Assembly (NCBI RefSeq): GCF_044502415.1
Contig: NZ_CP172402.1
Reading direction: 5' to 3' (one strand)
DNA length: 64,000 nt
From: Haloimpatiens lingqiaonensis
GTDB lineage: Bacteria > Bacillota > Clostridia > Clostridiales > Clostridiaceae
The notes below the pieces were generated by a model. The model did not search any database. It saw only the letters and a program-made list of their open reading frames with translations, and was not told the origin of the DNA. Of the stretch, positions 44,639 to 53,706 are shown in pieces; positions within the stretch are counted from its first letter, which is position 1, and each line of letters starts with the position of its first letter. A program made the translations under genes and the position numbers.

Positions 44639-45214
44639 TTAATATCTTTTAATGTTCAATCTTCCTTGTAATAATTTAATCAATGGTATTGCAAGTATTG
44701 CGCCTACAGTAACCTGCCCAATATTATTTGGAATACCCGCAAGTCCTAAAGCTAAAGCTTCACCAAAAGTATTCACCTTCATCAATACAAATTTAACTAA
44801 AATTATCTTTGTTACAAAATATCCAAAAACCATCCATGCTCCTGCTACTGCAAAAGCAAATATATTGTTAATCACATTCTTACCTTCATAGTCTCCTCTA
44901 TATGCAATGGTTGTAGCAATTAAAGCCATTACCCCTTTTATTACAAAAGTGAAAGGTACATAATATGCATGTGCTGTTAATAGGTCTGCTAAACTCATTC
45001 CAACAGCAGCTGTTATAGCTCCTTTTTTCCTTCCAAATAAAATAGCTGCAAAAAATACCATGCTATCACCTAAATGATCATATCCAATACCCATCACTGT
45101 TGGAATTTGTATAAACATAGTAGATACACATATTATTGCTGTCATAAGTGCCATTTGAGTAATTTCAATTGCCTTTGAACCACTCTCTTCATTTCTTACG
45201 ATATTTTGTTTCAT
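44639..45214 (-). CDS. ECF transporter S component, substrate unknown
   Basis: 191 residues, six hydrophobic helices. The N-terminal QMALMTAIICVSTMFIQIP and the GYDHLGDSMVFFAAILFGRKKGA / GMSLADLLTAH segments are typical of the DUF1393-like group of substrate-binding S proteins. No riboswitch was recognised upstream, so the vitamin is unknown. It works with an EcfAA'T module elsewhere. Site GGGGGAATT before the ATG. Confidence 0.8.
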   Translation of the reverse strand: MKQNIVRNEESGSKAIEITQMALMTAIICVSTMFIQIPTVMGIGYDHLGDSMVFFAAILFGRKKGAITAAVGMSLADLLTAHAYYVPFTFVIKGVMALIATTIAYRGDYEGKNVINNIFAFAVAGAWMVFGYFVTKIILVKFVLMKVNTFGEALALGLAGIPNNIGQVTVGAILAIPLIKLLQGRLNIKRY

Positions 45215-45315
45215 TTAAAATTCCCCCAATATTATTATTATATTTTTCTTCTATTTACATAATATAATAAATAATTAATAAAGGGAAATGTATGGGTACA
45301 CTCTTTAGATTTATT

Positions 45316-45342
45316 AAAGTATACAAAAAGAGACTATACTTT
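45316..45342 (-). terminator. Weak hairpin after cooS
   Basis: AAAGTATA pairs with TATACTTT about 70 bases past the cooS stop; no good T-run follows. Confidence 0.35.
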
Positions 45343-45412
45343 TGAATCACACTAGAATTCAATCATATAATCTCTAATTTTGCTAATATACATAATTTAC
45401 TTATAGAAATAT

Positions 45413-47395
45413 TTAGCTTAATCCTAATTTTTTTCTCTTATTCACAATATGCTCTTCTATATTATTTGCCACTTCTACTGGGTCATCTCCAAGAGCAATC
45501 TTACCTCCAGTTATTTCTTCCACATCTTCTGTTAATAGCTTAACCAGTTTAGGTGCACCAGTCATAAATGGCACTGGTGATAAATGAGTATATGTACCAT
45601 AAGCCAGTGCAAATATGCCATCTATAGTAGCCTTTTGCTCCATCCATTCTGGAGCAGTAACTGCTATTGGAAGATCAGATATATCTAAATCCATATGGTC
45701 TGCAAGAGCAGTTACAAGCATGGATATTCTTCCCGTATCCGTACAAGTTCCAAAACTTAGTACTGGGGGGATTTTCAAAAGATTGCAAACTTCTTTCAAA
45801 CCTTCTCCAGCTATATTATTAGCTGCTTCTAAGGTACAAAGTCCTGCCACCTCTAATGCGTGATTTCCACAGCCACCAGCAACAACTAATATATCTTTTT
45901 TAATTAATTCCTTTGTGAGATTCACTGTATTCCAGTCCTGCGGTCCATTTCTCAAAGTTGAGCAATTGGCCAATGCTACTATCCCTTTAATCTTACCAGC
46001 AGCAATTACATCTACTAGTGGATCCAACTTATTTCCAAGAACTTTTAAAACTGCCTCAGTAGAAAATCCTGCAATGGCCTTTTGAGTAATTTGGGGCACC
46101 ATTGGCTTAACTTTATCTTTACGTTTTCTAAAGTTTTCTATTGCCAAATCAATAAGCTTATCTGCCATGGCATCTACTTTTTCAGGATCATAAGGAATTT
46201 TATACTGCAAACCTGGCAAATCTATAATAGTACTTATGCTCACCAAGGTTGCTTGATATTTTTCAGCATAATGGTCTATAGCTGGTGGCGAACAGTTTTC
46301 TTCCATAGCAAGAACATCTACCGTACCTGTAGCCAGTAATGGCTCTATGGTTAACCAGTTACCCATTAACCCTACAAAAACATCATCTACTTCAAATCTC
46401 TGTAGTAATTCTTGCCCTGTTTCAATTGACCCTACTACTCTAAGACCTTTTGCCCCAGCTGCTCTAGCTTTTTCTTGAACTTCAGCCATTTTAGCCTTTT
46501 GTATAGTAGCCACTCCGCCCCAAGGTTGATGTCCATTAAATACTATATTTACATACTCTGGATCCATAATGCCTAAATCAACATTTACCTCATGTGGCAT
46601 TGGTGTTCCAAACAAAATATCTTGCACCATTTCAAGTCCAATTTGGGAATTATATATGGTAGCTATTCCTAAACGCAATGCCTTTGCTGCTAAAGATTTG
46701 TAGCTTCCATCCACATTTGTTAAGCAACTAGCCACACAATTTTGCTCTTCATGAACTGTTCCCGCAGGATATATATTTATTTTTTTCCAAAGCTCTTTTC
46801 TTTTTCTTGGGGCAAATACCTCTACCATAAGATTTTTTTGTTCAGTATCTATTTTCTGCTGGTTTTCCAATAATTCTGCTAATTGTATAGCCATGTTATT
46901 TATGTCTTGGCTGGATTCAATTCCCAATTTCTCACACATCCATTTTAATTTATCCACATCTTTAATTGTAAAGGGCGTTTTTCCTTCCCCTGTAGCCTTT
47001 AGTGTGCGAAAAGCTTCATATGCATGGTGACTATATGTACCTGCTCCCATTATATTTTTTAACAAAAAATTTCTCATAGCCATAGCATCTGGCCCAATGC
47101 CACATACTCCCTTATCCTGTCCGCTCTTTTCGCTTATCCTGCATGGCCCTTGAGAACATAACTGGCAACTTAACCCTTGTAGACAAAATTTACAACGAAT
47201 TTTTTCCTGTAGTGCCCATCTATCAAATACATTGGACATTCCATCTTCTCTTATTCGCTTTAACATTTCCTCAACCGAATCGTGATAACTTACACGACCT
47301 TCTGTTTTTTCCAGTATGTTTTTATTCATAATTTTTACAGCTTTATAAAATCTATAATAATCTAAATATATATTAAAATAATAGATCTTATTCAT
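45413..47395 (-). CDS. cooS: Anaerobic carbon-monoxide dehydrogenase, Ni-Fe-S catalytic subunit
   Basis: 660 residues. The N-terminal cysteine set (CKFCLQGLSCQLCSQGPC) holds clusters D and B. The C-cluster region shows FNGHQPWGG, NCSTLRNGPQ, GGCGNHALE and GTCTDTGR. It oxidises CO to CO2 (or the reverse) in the cytoplasm. No cooF, cooC or acetyl-CoA-synthase gene adjoins it, so it is an orphan enzyme. The start is uncertain: ATG 47395 lies three bases after a small ORF and could be coupled to it; ATG 47329 gives 638 residues, the usual length. Neither has a strong site of its own. Confidence 0.92.
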   Translation of the reverse strand: MNKIYYFNIYLDYYRFYKAVKIMNKNILEKTEGRVSYHDSVEEMLKRIREDGMSNVFDRWALQEKIRCKFCLQGLSCQLCSQGPCRISEKSGQDKGVCGIGPDAMAMRNFLLKNIMGAGTYSHHAYEAFRTLKATGEGKTPFTIKDVDKLKWMCEKLGIESSQDINNMAIQLAELLENQQKIDTEQKNLMVEVFAPRKRKELWKKINIYPAGTVHEEQNCVASCLTNVDGSYKSLAAKALRLGIATIYNSQIGLEMVQDILFGTPMPHEVNVDLGIMDPEYVNIVFNGHQPWGGVATIQKAKMAEVQEKARAAGAKGLRVVGSIETGQELLQRFEVDDVFVGLMGNWLTIEPLLATGTVDVLAMEENCSPPAIDHYAEKYQATLVSISTIIDLPGLQYKIPYDPEKVDAMADKLIDLAIENFRKRKDKVKPMVPQITQKAIAGFSTEAVLKVLGNKLDPLVDVIAAGKIKGIVALANCSTLRNGPQDWNTVNLTKELIKKDILVVAGGCGNHALEVAGLCTLEAANNIAGEGLKEVCNLLKIPPVLSFGTCTDTGRISMLVTALADHMDLDISDLPIAVTAPEWMEQKATIDGIFALAYGTYTHLSPVPFMTGAPKLVKLLTEDVEEITGGKIALGDDPVEVANNIEEHIVNKRKKLGLS

Positions 47396-47398
47396 ACA

Positions 47399-47476
47399 CT
47401 AATCACTTAAATAACACTTACATTTAACTATGATTAATGTACATAATAGCATATATAATGCTATACCATCAGCCAA
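47399..47476 (-). CDS. Possible 25-residue hydrophobic peptide upstream of cooS
   Basis: A TTG-started frame reads MADGIALYMLLCTLIIVK and then a Cys/Lys/Tyr tail, a typical single membrane helix, and stops three bases before the cooS ATG. GGGAGG lies about 13 bases before the TTG, with no other gene to serve. Translational coupling to cooS is likely if it is real. A leader-only role is the alternative. Confidence 0.35.
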   Translation of the reverse strand: MADGIALYMLLCTLIIVKCKCYLSD

Positions 47477-47568
47477 TGGTAATTTCTCACCTCCCTCTAA
47501 AAATATTTTCGATTTTATTCTGTGTATTTCAAGGTTATTTATACATTAAAATATTCCTTATGGCATCT

Positions 47569-47703
47569 ATAAACAGAGCTCTTAGCTTCAGATGGAGTTT
47601 TTACTCCAACTGAAGATTAGAGATCGTTATCCAGGGACGTAGCTGCCGTTATCTCCCACTTTGTTAGAAGTGGGAGTGTTACGGCAGGTAGTCATCGGAT
47701 AAA
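47569..47703 (+). repeat. 135-bp structured repeat, copy D
   Basis: Same ends and structure as copy A, with one change in the left hairpin (GAAGATTAGAG). It lies between the cooS 5' region and the queL-like terminator. Confidence 0.9.
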
Positions 47704-47718
47704 ATAAGTATTTCAAAA

Positions 47719-47747
47719 GGAGTGGGAAAATCCTATTCTCCCACTCC
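47719..47747 (-). terminator. Terminator of the queuosine-salvage operon
   Basis: GGAGTGGGA pairs with TCCCACTCC, followed by TTTT on the - strand, 40 bases past the queL-like stop. Confidence 0.75.
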
Positions 47748-47786
47748 AAAGTCCGTATTATTATATAAAATTTCTATATTAGGATT

Positions 47787-48422
47787 TTAGTCCAAAAATG
47801 AATATTTATCCTTAAACCACTTCACAAGTTGCTCATCTCTTTCTAAGTTAGATGAATTAGGAGTAAAAACATTTATTGCAGCATGAGAAAAATAGTTTAA
47901 AGCAATTTCTACATCTTTTTCAATCATTTCCTTAGTCTGACCTTTTATTCCTACCATTAAACAAGGTGATTGAAAATACTTCTTAACTTCTTCTGGAGAT
48001 ACAAACTTAGCATTTTTATTTAACACTATATTTCTAAAATTATAATCAAAAGTTTCCACTCCTATTTTAAAAACTATTGGTATTTTAAAGAATTCTCTCA
48101 TTTCATCTAGTCTATTTCTATAGCACCAATGGCTTTCCAAAAATAATTTTTCTATATTTTTTTCTTTAATAATTTGTAATATCCTCTGTAAAGTTTCCTT
48201 TGGAAGCTCAAAGCAGCTTCCTGAATTTATTACCTCTAAAACCTTGTACTTTCCTGTAACTTTTTCAAGTACTTCTAAATTTACTTTATTTATTTCCTCT
48301 TCTGATTCCGAATTATCCAGTATATAATCACAAAAGGTACACTTACCCCATATACAAGGAAATCCTTTTAATAATACAATTTCTCTTTTATTTTTATTTT
48401 CAATAACACTATATCTATCCAT
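47787..48422 (-). CDS. queL: Radical SAM protein, probable queuine lyase
   Basis: 211 residues. The iron-sulfur motif is CIWGKCTFCDY (CX4CX2C, one residue longer than the classic spacing), with NSGSCF, KIGVETFDYNFRN and the C-terminal MVGIKGQTKEM around the barrel. It is the last gene of a unit with a nucleoside hydrolase and an ECF S component under a preQ1 riboswitch. This matches the Clostridioides difficile queuosine-salvage set, where QueL splits queuine to release preQ1. The assignment rests on this context plus the family. Confidence 0.75.
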   Translation of the reverse strand: MDRYSVIENKNKREIVLLKGFPCIWGKCTFCDYILDNSESEEEINKVNLEVLEKVTGKYKVLEVINSGSCFELPKETLQRILQIIKEKNIEKLFLESHWCYRNRLDEMREFFKIPIVFKIGVETFDYNFRNIVLNKNAKFVSPEEVKKYFQSPCLMVGIKGQTKEMIEKDVEIALNYFSHAAINVFTPNSSNLERDEQLVKWFKDKYSFLD

Positions 48423-48423
48423 A

Positions 48424-48981
48424 CTAACTCCTTACGCATTTTTCTTTAATATTTCTTGGTAATCCCAATATTACCGGCATTACTAAGGATACTGCTACAA
48501 ATTTATCGCAATAATCTGTTAAAAGTTGTACTATAAATACACTAATAACCTTGTTTACCCCTAGCACTGATAATAATTGAACTATATAAGTTGAGCCAGA
48601 AGAAGTTATACCATCAAAGACAAAAGCAGCTATTATAGCACCCACGAAAGATGAAAATATAGAAACAGCAAATACTCCTAAAGGCATTTTAATTCCTTTC
48701 ATAAAACCCTTCTTAAACATTAAGCCACTTAAAAGTCCTACTAATATTTGCACCGGAGCAAAGTATAAAGAATAAATATCAAAAGTTATTCCACTAACTA
48801 TACTTCCACATAGTCCTGTGGCAACTCCATATGCAGGCCCTAAAACAAATGCCACTAAAATAGTTCCTATTGAATCTAAATAAATTGGCAGTCTTAAATT
48901 TAAAGCTATGAAAGCTCCTATGATATTCAATGCAATTCCAAATCCTACTATACTTAACTTTAAAGCTGATACCTTTTTCAT
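48424..48981 (-). CDS. ECF transporter S component, probable queuosine/queuine-type
   Basis: 185 residues, about six hydrophobic helices, starting KLSIVGFGIALNIIGAFIAL and with LGPAYGVATGLCGSIVSGI and TDYCDKFVAVSLVMPVI. Encoded immediately after the nucleoside hydrolase (no gap) and one base before the radical SAM gene, so tightly coupled. Context suggests uptake of queuosine or queuine, like the QrtT component of C. difficile. It needs the shared EcfAA'T module. Confidence 0.78.
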   Translation of the reverse strand: MKKVSALKLSIVGFGIALNIIGAFIALNLRLPIYLDSIGTILVAFVLGPAYGVATGLCGSIVSGITFDIYSLYFAPVQILVGLLSGLMFKKGFMKGIKMPLGVFAVSIFSSFVGAIIAAFVFDGITSSGSTYIVQLLSVLGVNKVISVFIVQLLTDYCDKFVAVSLVMPVILGLPRNIKEKCVRS

Positions 48982-49953
48982 CTATATTACCTCTTTCACT
49001 TTGCTTATAATTTTTTTACTTTGTGGAAATAATGTTTCCAAAAACATCTGCATAAATTTAGTAGAATCCACCTGATTTAAGACTACAGCGTTATGCGGTT
49101 TATTCCAAAAATCTTCCACATCCACTATGGATTGTCCCATGGCAATTCCCTCTTCAACTACTTGAACATAAGAAGAAAAGCCGTCACATAAGGACCTATC
49201 CATAAAATAAGCAACTGCTAAAGGGTCATTAATTACACAACCTATTATACCCTCTTGTTTCCAATGAAAATCCACGTAAAATTTCGTAATATCTACAATG
49301 TATTCAGCTATTACTCCACCTAATCTCTCAATTAACTGGAGTATATTTGGTGTAAGTACTATTTTCCTAGTCACATCCAAACCTACCATGTGTATAGACT
49401 TTTCTAAATTCTTATACACATAATCCGCACCATGAGGGTCAACCCAATAATTAAACTCAGCTACTGGGGAACAGTTTCCATGACTTCTATATGAGCCTCC
49501 CATGGATATAAATTCATCTAAGTTTTCAAATGCTCTTTTATCCTTAACTAAAGCCTTTGCAATATTAGTTAGCGGTCCCAATGCTATAATTGATACATCC
49601 TTATTATTTTTCAAGGTATCAATTATAAAATCCACAGCACCAAACTTAACTATTCCACCTTCTACTTTTTTAAAGAAACATTCCCCTAGCCCATCTTCTC
49701 CATGAGTATCTTGAGCCGTTACTAGATCTCGCTTTAGAGGATTTTCTTCTCCAAAATAAACCGGCACATGAAGTGCATCACAAATTTCTAAGGCTTTTAA
49801 AGCATTTTCTACTCCTTGTTTAGCTGGAACATTTCCACAAACAATGGTAATTCCAACCACATCCAGTTTTTGTGATTTTAAAGCCAAAACCAATGCCAAT
49901 GAATCATCTATTCCTGGATCACAATCAATTATTACCTTTCTTTTTTTATCCAT
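48982..49953 (-). CDS. queK: Nucleoside hydrolase, probable queuosine hydrolase
   Basis: 323 residues. The nucleoside-hydrolase calcium motif is IIDCDPGIDDSLAL, followed by CGNVPAKQGVENA, LGPLTNIAKAL, FNYWVDPHGADYV and the C-terminal NDPLAVAYF. The fold splits N-glycosidic bonds of ribonucleosides. As the first gene behind a preQ1 riboswitch and coupled to an S component and a radical SAM enzyme, it most likely hydrolyses queuosine to queuine plus ribose (QueK), the first step of salvage. Inosine-uridine hydrolase is the fallback. Confidence 0.8.
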   Translation of the reverse strand: MDKKRKVIIDCDPGIDDSLALVLALKSQKLDVVGITIVCGNVPAKQGVENALKALEICDALHVPVYFGEENPLKRDLVTAQDTHGEDGLGECFFKKVEGGIVKFGAVDFIIDTLKNNKDVSIIALGPLTNIAKALVKDKRAFENLDEFISMGGSYRSHGNCSPVAEFNYWVDPHGADYVYKNLEKSIHMVGLDVTRKIVLTPNILQLIERLGGVIAEYIVDITKFYVDFHWKQEGIIGCVINDPLAVAYFMDRSLCDGFSSYVQVVEEGIAMGQSIVDVEDFWNKPHNAVVLNQVDSTKFMQMFLETLFPQSKKIISKVKEVI

Positions 49954-50040
49954 CTTCCTTCTCCTTTACACATCTGTTTTTTAAGTGATTTTTGAGAACG
50001 GAATATACGACTTTATTTATTTTATTCCATTGTAAAACAA

Positions 50041-50091
50041 AAAAAGCCGTACCTAAGGATACAGCTATACCGCAGTATGATAAATCCTTAG
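50041..50091 (-). terminator. Expression-platform terminator of the preQ1 riboswitch
   Basis: CTAAGGAT, which also forms the aptamer's 3' end, pairs with ATCCTTAG; the stem is followed by GGTACGGCTTTTTTTG on the - strand. Confidence 0.8.
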
Positions 50092-50123
50092 TTTTTTATA
50101 CTGGGAGTTCCCGAACCAGTCCC
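50085..50123 (-). promoter_or_regulatory. preQ1-I riboswitch controlling the queK operon
   Basis: - strand reads CTGGTTC, a G-rich loop, CTCCCAG, then TATAAAAAACTAAGGA, the compact preQ1-I pseudoknot pattern (P1 stem CTGG/CCAG, A-rich tail). The tail overlaps the terminator arm, so bound preQ1 should switch transcription of queK off. Confidence 0.88.
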
Positions 50124-50307
50124 ACTTTAAATTAATTTAAGTGGATTTATGGATTTATATATTTTTAAAGACTAATTGATTATATCATAAATTTCATAAA
50201 TATAAATAGTAAAATTTAATATTAAATAAGACATTTGTCGTAACTACTTAAAATTATTTTATGGTAAAGTAAAATGAATCTTATAACATGAAAGGAGGAA
50301 AGCTTTA

Positions 50308-50331
50308 GTGCGTGTTTCTTATTTATTATAA
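50308..50331 (+). other. Seven-codon leader ORF before the DUF606 pair
   Basis: GGAGG is followed, nine bases on, by GTG CGT GTT TCT TAT TTA TTA TAA (MRVSYLL). It ends 22 bases before the DUF606 ATG, which has only a weak site of its own. It may be a coupled leader peptide. Confidence 0.35.
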
Positions 50332-50353
50332 ATACACTCATTAAAGATAATTT

Positions 50354-50776
50354 ATGAATAATCTAATTTCAACTTTTATAGGAGCTTTAATAGCTATAAT
50401 GATTATGCTAAATGGAACTTTATCTAAAAGTCTAGGGAACTACACTTCTAGTGTAATTATTCATATCATTGGACTTTTTTCCATGATAATAGTATTGCTA
50501 ATAAGCAAATCAAAAATTAAAATTCAAAAGAATATTCCTTTATACTTGTATAGCGCTGGTGCTATTGGTGTTTTTACTGTTCTTTTTAACAACATAAGTT
50601 TTTCAGCCGTTGGCGCCTCTGTAACTATTGCCTTAGGCTTACTTGGACAATCTCTTGCATCTATTCTCATAGATCATTTTGGTTTACTAGGAATGAATTA
50701 TGTTAAATTTAGAAAAAAGAAAATAATTGGATTAGTATTCATAACTTTAGGAATCTATGTAATGACTGTTTTTTAA
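50354..50776 (+). CDS. DUF606/YdcZ small DMT-type transporter, subunit 1
   Basis: 140 residues, five or so hydrophobic helices (LISTFIGALIAIMIMLNGTL, SVIIHIIGLFSMIIVLLIS, GASVTIALGLLGQSLASILIDHFGL). DUF606 proteins occur as short half-transporters encoded in pairs and resemble small drug/metabolite transporters. The second half of the pair is the frameshifted gene 13 bases downstream, so this system may not be functional. Substrate unknown. Confidence 0.85.
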   Translation: MNNLISTFIGALIAIMIMLNGTLSKSLGNYTSSVIIHIIGLFSMIIVLLISKSKIKIQKNIPLYLYSAGAIGVFTVLFNNISFSAVGASVTIALGLLGQSLASILIDHFGLLGMNYVKFRKKKIIGLVFITLGIYVMTVF

Positions 50777-50789
50777 AGGAGGATCACCC

Positions 50790-51243
50790 ATGTTTTATAT
50801 ACTTATATCTATCCTAGCTGGTGTTTCTATTGTAGTAGCTAAGAATCATTAATTCAAACTTAGCAAATGAAATTGGTATATTTCAAGGTACCTTTTTCAA
50901 TTATGTTACAGGATTAGTCCTTTCATTTATATTCTTATTTTTTAGTAATGAAACTTTAAAACTCTCTATTTCAAAAACAAACTGTATACCTTCCTGGGCT
51001 TACTTAGGTGGAATGGTCGGTGTTTTAGTAGTTGTTCTATCCAGTTATATTACTCCAAAAATATCTGCTTTCTATTTAACTTTGCTTATTTTTATAGGTC
51101 AGCTATTTATAGGCATTATTATTGATTATTTTACTTTAAATAAATTATCCATAGGCAAAATCCTAGGTGGAATTTTGGTGTTAATCGGACTTTCTTATAA
51201 TTTAACTGTAGATAAAAATCCCGAACCCAATTCTTTACAATAA
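50790..51243 (+). pseudogene. DUF606 transporter subunit 2, frameshifted
   Basis: Starts ATG after GGAGGATC and reads MFYILISILAGVSIVVA before an early stop. Removing one A from GCTAAGAATC (near 50841) restores ARIINSNLANEIGIF and continues through LGGMVGVLVVVLSSYITP to KILGGILVLIGL and the stop at 51243. The total length, 454 bases, is one more than a multiple of three, as expected. It would pair with the upstream DUF606 protein. Sequencing error is the alternative. Confidence 0.8.
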
Positions 51244-51256
51244 GCATATAGTAAGT

Positions 51257-51280
51257 AGCACTCTTTCAGTGCTATTTATT
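51257..51280 (+). terminator. Small terminator after the DUF606 pair
   Basis: AGCACT pairs with AGTGCT around CTTTC, then ATTTATTATT. Confidence 0.45.
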
Positions 51281-51352
51281 ATTCTGCAAATTAATCTTTG
51301 TTATCGTTTTGAGTAAATTTATATATTTTTGTATTTTTATTACATATATGAT

Positions 51353-51380
51353 AAAGCAGTACCTACGTGTACTGCTTATT
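51353..51380. terminator. Second hairpin downstream of the DUF606 pair
   Basis: AAGCAGTAC pairs with GTACTGCTT, then ATTTAATT. The remaining 230 bases to the protease gene are A/T-rich with no other recognised feature except a doubtful 13-codon ORF at 51608-51649. Confidence 0.5.
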
Positions 51381-51607
51381 TAATTATAATTTTAATTTTA
51401 TTAATAAAAAAATTAAAATTTTTATTTTTTTAAGAAGGATTTTAAAAAAATACATAGAATATTAACAATGTAAAAAATTCCATTGAATAAATTACCTTAA
51501 TTGCCTTTATATACGGAAGATTATTACACTAATCTCTTAAAATCATATTTTGTTATTCTTATTTTTTAACATAATATTAAGCTTAAATAGAAAGGCGGTG
51601 TTTCCCA

Positions 51608-51649
51608 ATGTACTACATAACCTATACCAATAAAAAAAACAAAAAATAA
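51608..51649 (+). other. Doubtful 13-codon ORF in the protease leader
   Basis: ATG-started, reads MYYITYTNKKNKK, with a weak AAGGCGG upstream. It ends 19 bases before the protease ATG. Could be a leader peptide or chance. Confidence 0.2.
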
Positions 51650-51668
51650 TTTTTAGGGGGTTATTTTA

Positions 51669-53699
51669 ATGAAAAAAATATTAGGCTTTTCACTTACATC
51701 TATGTTATTGCTAAATTCAGCAATAGTTAGTGCAGTTCCAAGTAATACTAATTTAATCAATCCATCAAACAAAGAATTTAAACAGGTAAAAATAGTTGAA
51801 AAATTCAATAAAAAATCAAGAAAATCTGGAAAAGAATTTAAAATTCATTTAAACAAAGCTAATGGAAATCCAAATTTTATTATTGGAGATCTTGCTGAGA
51901 ATTCAGTAAATACATCCAAAGATGCTGAGAAATTTATGACTGAAAATAAAGATGTGTTTAAACTAGAAACTGGTGGTTTTGTAAATAAGGACACCCAATC
52001 AGATAAACTTGGTATGAAACACTATAAAAACAAACTAGTTGTGGATGGAATTCCTGTTTATGGATCAGAGGTTGTAGTTCACACAACTGCTAATGGTAAT
52101 GTATATGGACTAAGTGGTAACGTAACTAGTGAAGTACCTTATAAAAATTGGAATAAGCAATTCAAACTTAATTCTGATAAGGCTATTAAAATAGCCGAAA
52201 ACTCTCTAAATATTAAAGGAAAAAATATTGAGTATACTGCTAAACCAAAGGCAGAACCTTATATATATAACAAAGATGGCAGCTGGATTCCAGTATATCA
52301 TGTTACAATGCAATTTTTGAGTCCATTCCCTGCTAATATGAAGGTTTTTGTTAATGCTTCAAATGGTACTATTGTAGATTCAAAAAATTTGGTTAAAACA
52401 TCTGCTACTACTGGTACAGGCGTAGGATTATACGGAATAAGAAATATTAACCTTGACTTAATAAATAATCAATACTATATGAGAGATTTAACAAAAAATA
52501 CAACAATAGAAACCTATACTGCTAACTATGGTTCTTCTTTACCTGGCACAGTGGTAAACGATGCAGATAATAAATTTGATTCCTCATCACAATTTGATGC
52601 TGTAGATGTTCACTATAATTCAGGTGCTGTTTACGACTTCTACAAAAATAACTTTAATATAAATAGCTTTGACAATAGAGGTACTACTATCAAATCTACA
52701 GTTTTATATAGAGATCCAAGATATCCTAACGAACCTTTTGATAATGCATTTTGGAATGGAAGTCAAATGGTTTATGGCGATTGTAGCGGCACATACTTTG
52801 ATCACATAGGATCAGCTCTTGATGTTGTTGGTCATGAATTTACTCATGCAATTACAGATAGAACTGCTAATTTAGAATATGAATATCAATCCGGCGCTTT
52901 AAATGAATCTTTCTCAGATGTATTCGGATATTTTATTGAGGGAGAAAATAATGACTGGTTAATGGGAGAAGATTGTTATACTCCAAATACACCTAATGAT
53001 GCTTTAAGAAGTTTAGCAGACCCTACTTTATATGGACAACCTGCTCACATGGACAATTATAGAAACCTTCCAAATACTCAACAAGGTGACTGGGGCGGAG
53101 TTCATATTAATAGTGGTATTCCAAATAAAGCATTCTACCTTGCAGCAACATCAATTAACGATAATTCTAAGCTACAACAGGTGTACTATAGAGCTTTAAC
53201 TTTATATTTAACACAATACTCTCAATTTATAGATGCTAAAAATGCATTAGTACAAGCAGCTAACGATTTATATCCTGGAACAACAATAGCTCAAAAAATA
53301 TCTGATGCATTTGCACAAGTTGGTATAGGACAAGCTTCTTCTGCTAGTGACACATATGAATCAAACAATACACTTTCTACAGCCTATGGACCTTTATCTA
53401 GCGGAACTTCCTATAAATCATATATATATTCACCAACAGATATTGATTATTTCTACTTCAATACTTCAAGAACTGGAACTATAACTGTAAGTTTAACAAA
53501 TCTTCCAAAGGATTATGATGTGTATCTATTAAATTCATCTGGAAGAATAGTTGCTAGATCAACAAGATCAAGCACTTCAAATGAAACTATATACTATAGC
53601 GCTCGAACAACAGGTAAGTTCTATGTAAAAATTGTAGGCTACGGTGGTGCATATAGCCAAAGTGGAGCGTATTCATTAAATGTAAATTATCCAAGATAA
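51669..53699 (+). CDS. Secreted thermolysin-like neutral metalloprotease (M4) with PPC domain
   Basis: 676 residues. Signal peptide (KKILGFSLTSMLLLNSAIV) and propeptide with FTP and PepSY regions (to about 235). The catalytic domain follows, with zinc motif VVGHEFTHAIT and third ligand in SGALNESFSDVFGY, and GVHINSGIPNKAFY (active-site His). The C-terminus carries a pre-peptidase domain (PPC; DIDYFYFNTSRTGTITVSL, LPKDYDVYLLNSSGR). Zinc- and calcium-dependent extracellular protease, typical of proteolytic clostridia. Site AGGGGG before the ATG. It is followed by repeat copy E and then a terminator. Confidence 0.95.
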   Translation: MKKILGFSLTSMLLLNSAIVSAVPSNTNLINPSNKEFKQVKIVEKFNKKSRKSGKEFKIHLNKANGNPNFIIGDLAENSVNTSKDAEKFMTENKDVFKLETGGFVNKDTQSDKLGMKHYKNKLVVDGIPVYGSEVVVHTTANGNVYGLSGNVTSEVPYKNWNKQFKLNSDKAIKIAENSLNIKGKNIEYTAKPKAEPYIYNKDGSWIPVYHVTMQFLSPFPANMKVFVNASNGTIVDSKNLVKTSATTGTGVGLYGIRNINLDLINNQYYMRDLTKNTTIETYTANYGSSLPGTVVNDADNKFDSSSQFDAVDVHYNSGAVYDFYKNNFNINSFDNRGTTIKSTVLYRDPRYPNEPFDNAFWNGSQMVYGDCSGTYFDHIGSALDVVGHEFTHAITDRTANLEYEYQSGALNESFSDVFGYFIEGENNDWLMGEDCYTPNTPNDALRSLADPTLYGQPAHMDNYRNLPNTQQGDWGGVHINSGIPNKAFYLAATSINDNSKLQQVYYRALTLYLTQYSQFIDAKNALVQAANDLYPGTTIAQKISDAFAQVGIGQASSASDTYESNNTLSTAYGPLSSGTSYKSYIYSPTDIDYFYFNTSRTGTITVSLTNLPKDYDVYLLNSSGRIVARSTRSSTSNETIYYSARTTGKFYVKIVGYGGAYSQSGAYSLNVNYPR

Positions 53700-53706
53700 A
53701 TATAAT

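Noticed and set aside
44626..45412. Riboswitch upstream of the second ECF S component
   Set aside because: The upstream region shows no aptamer-like conserved sequence; the TPP element at 43683 belongs to thiT, a different unit.
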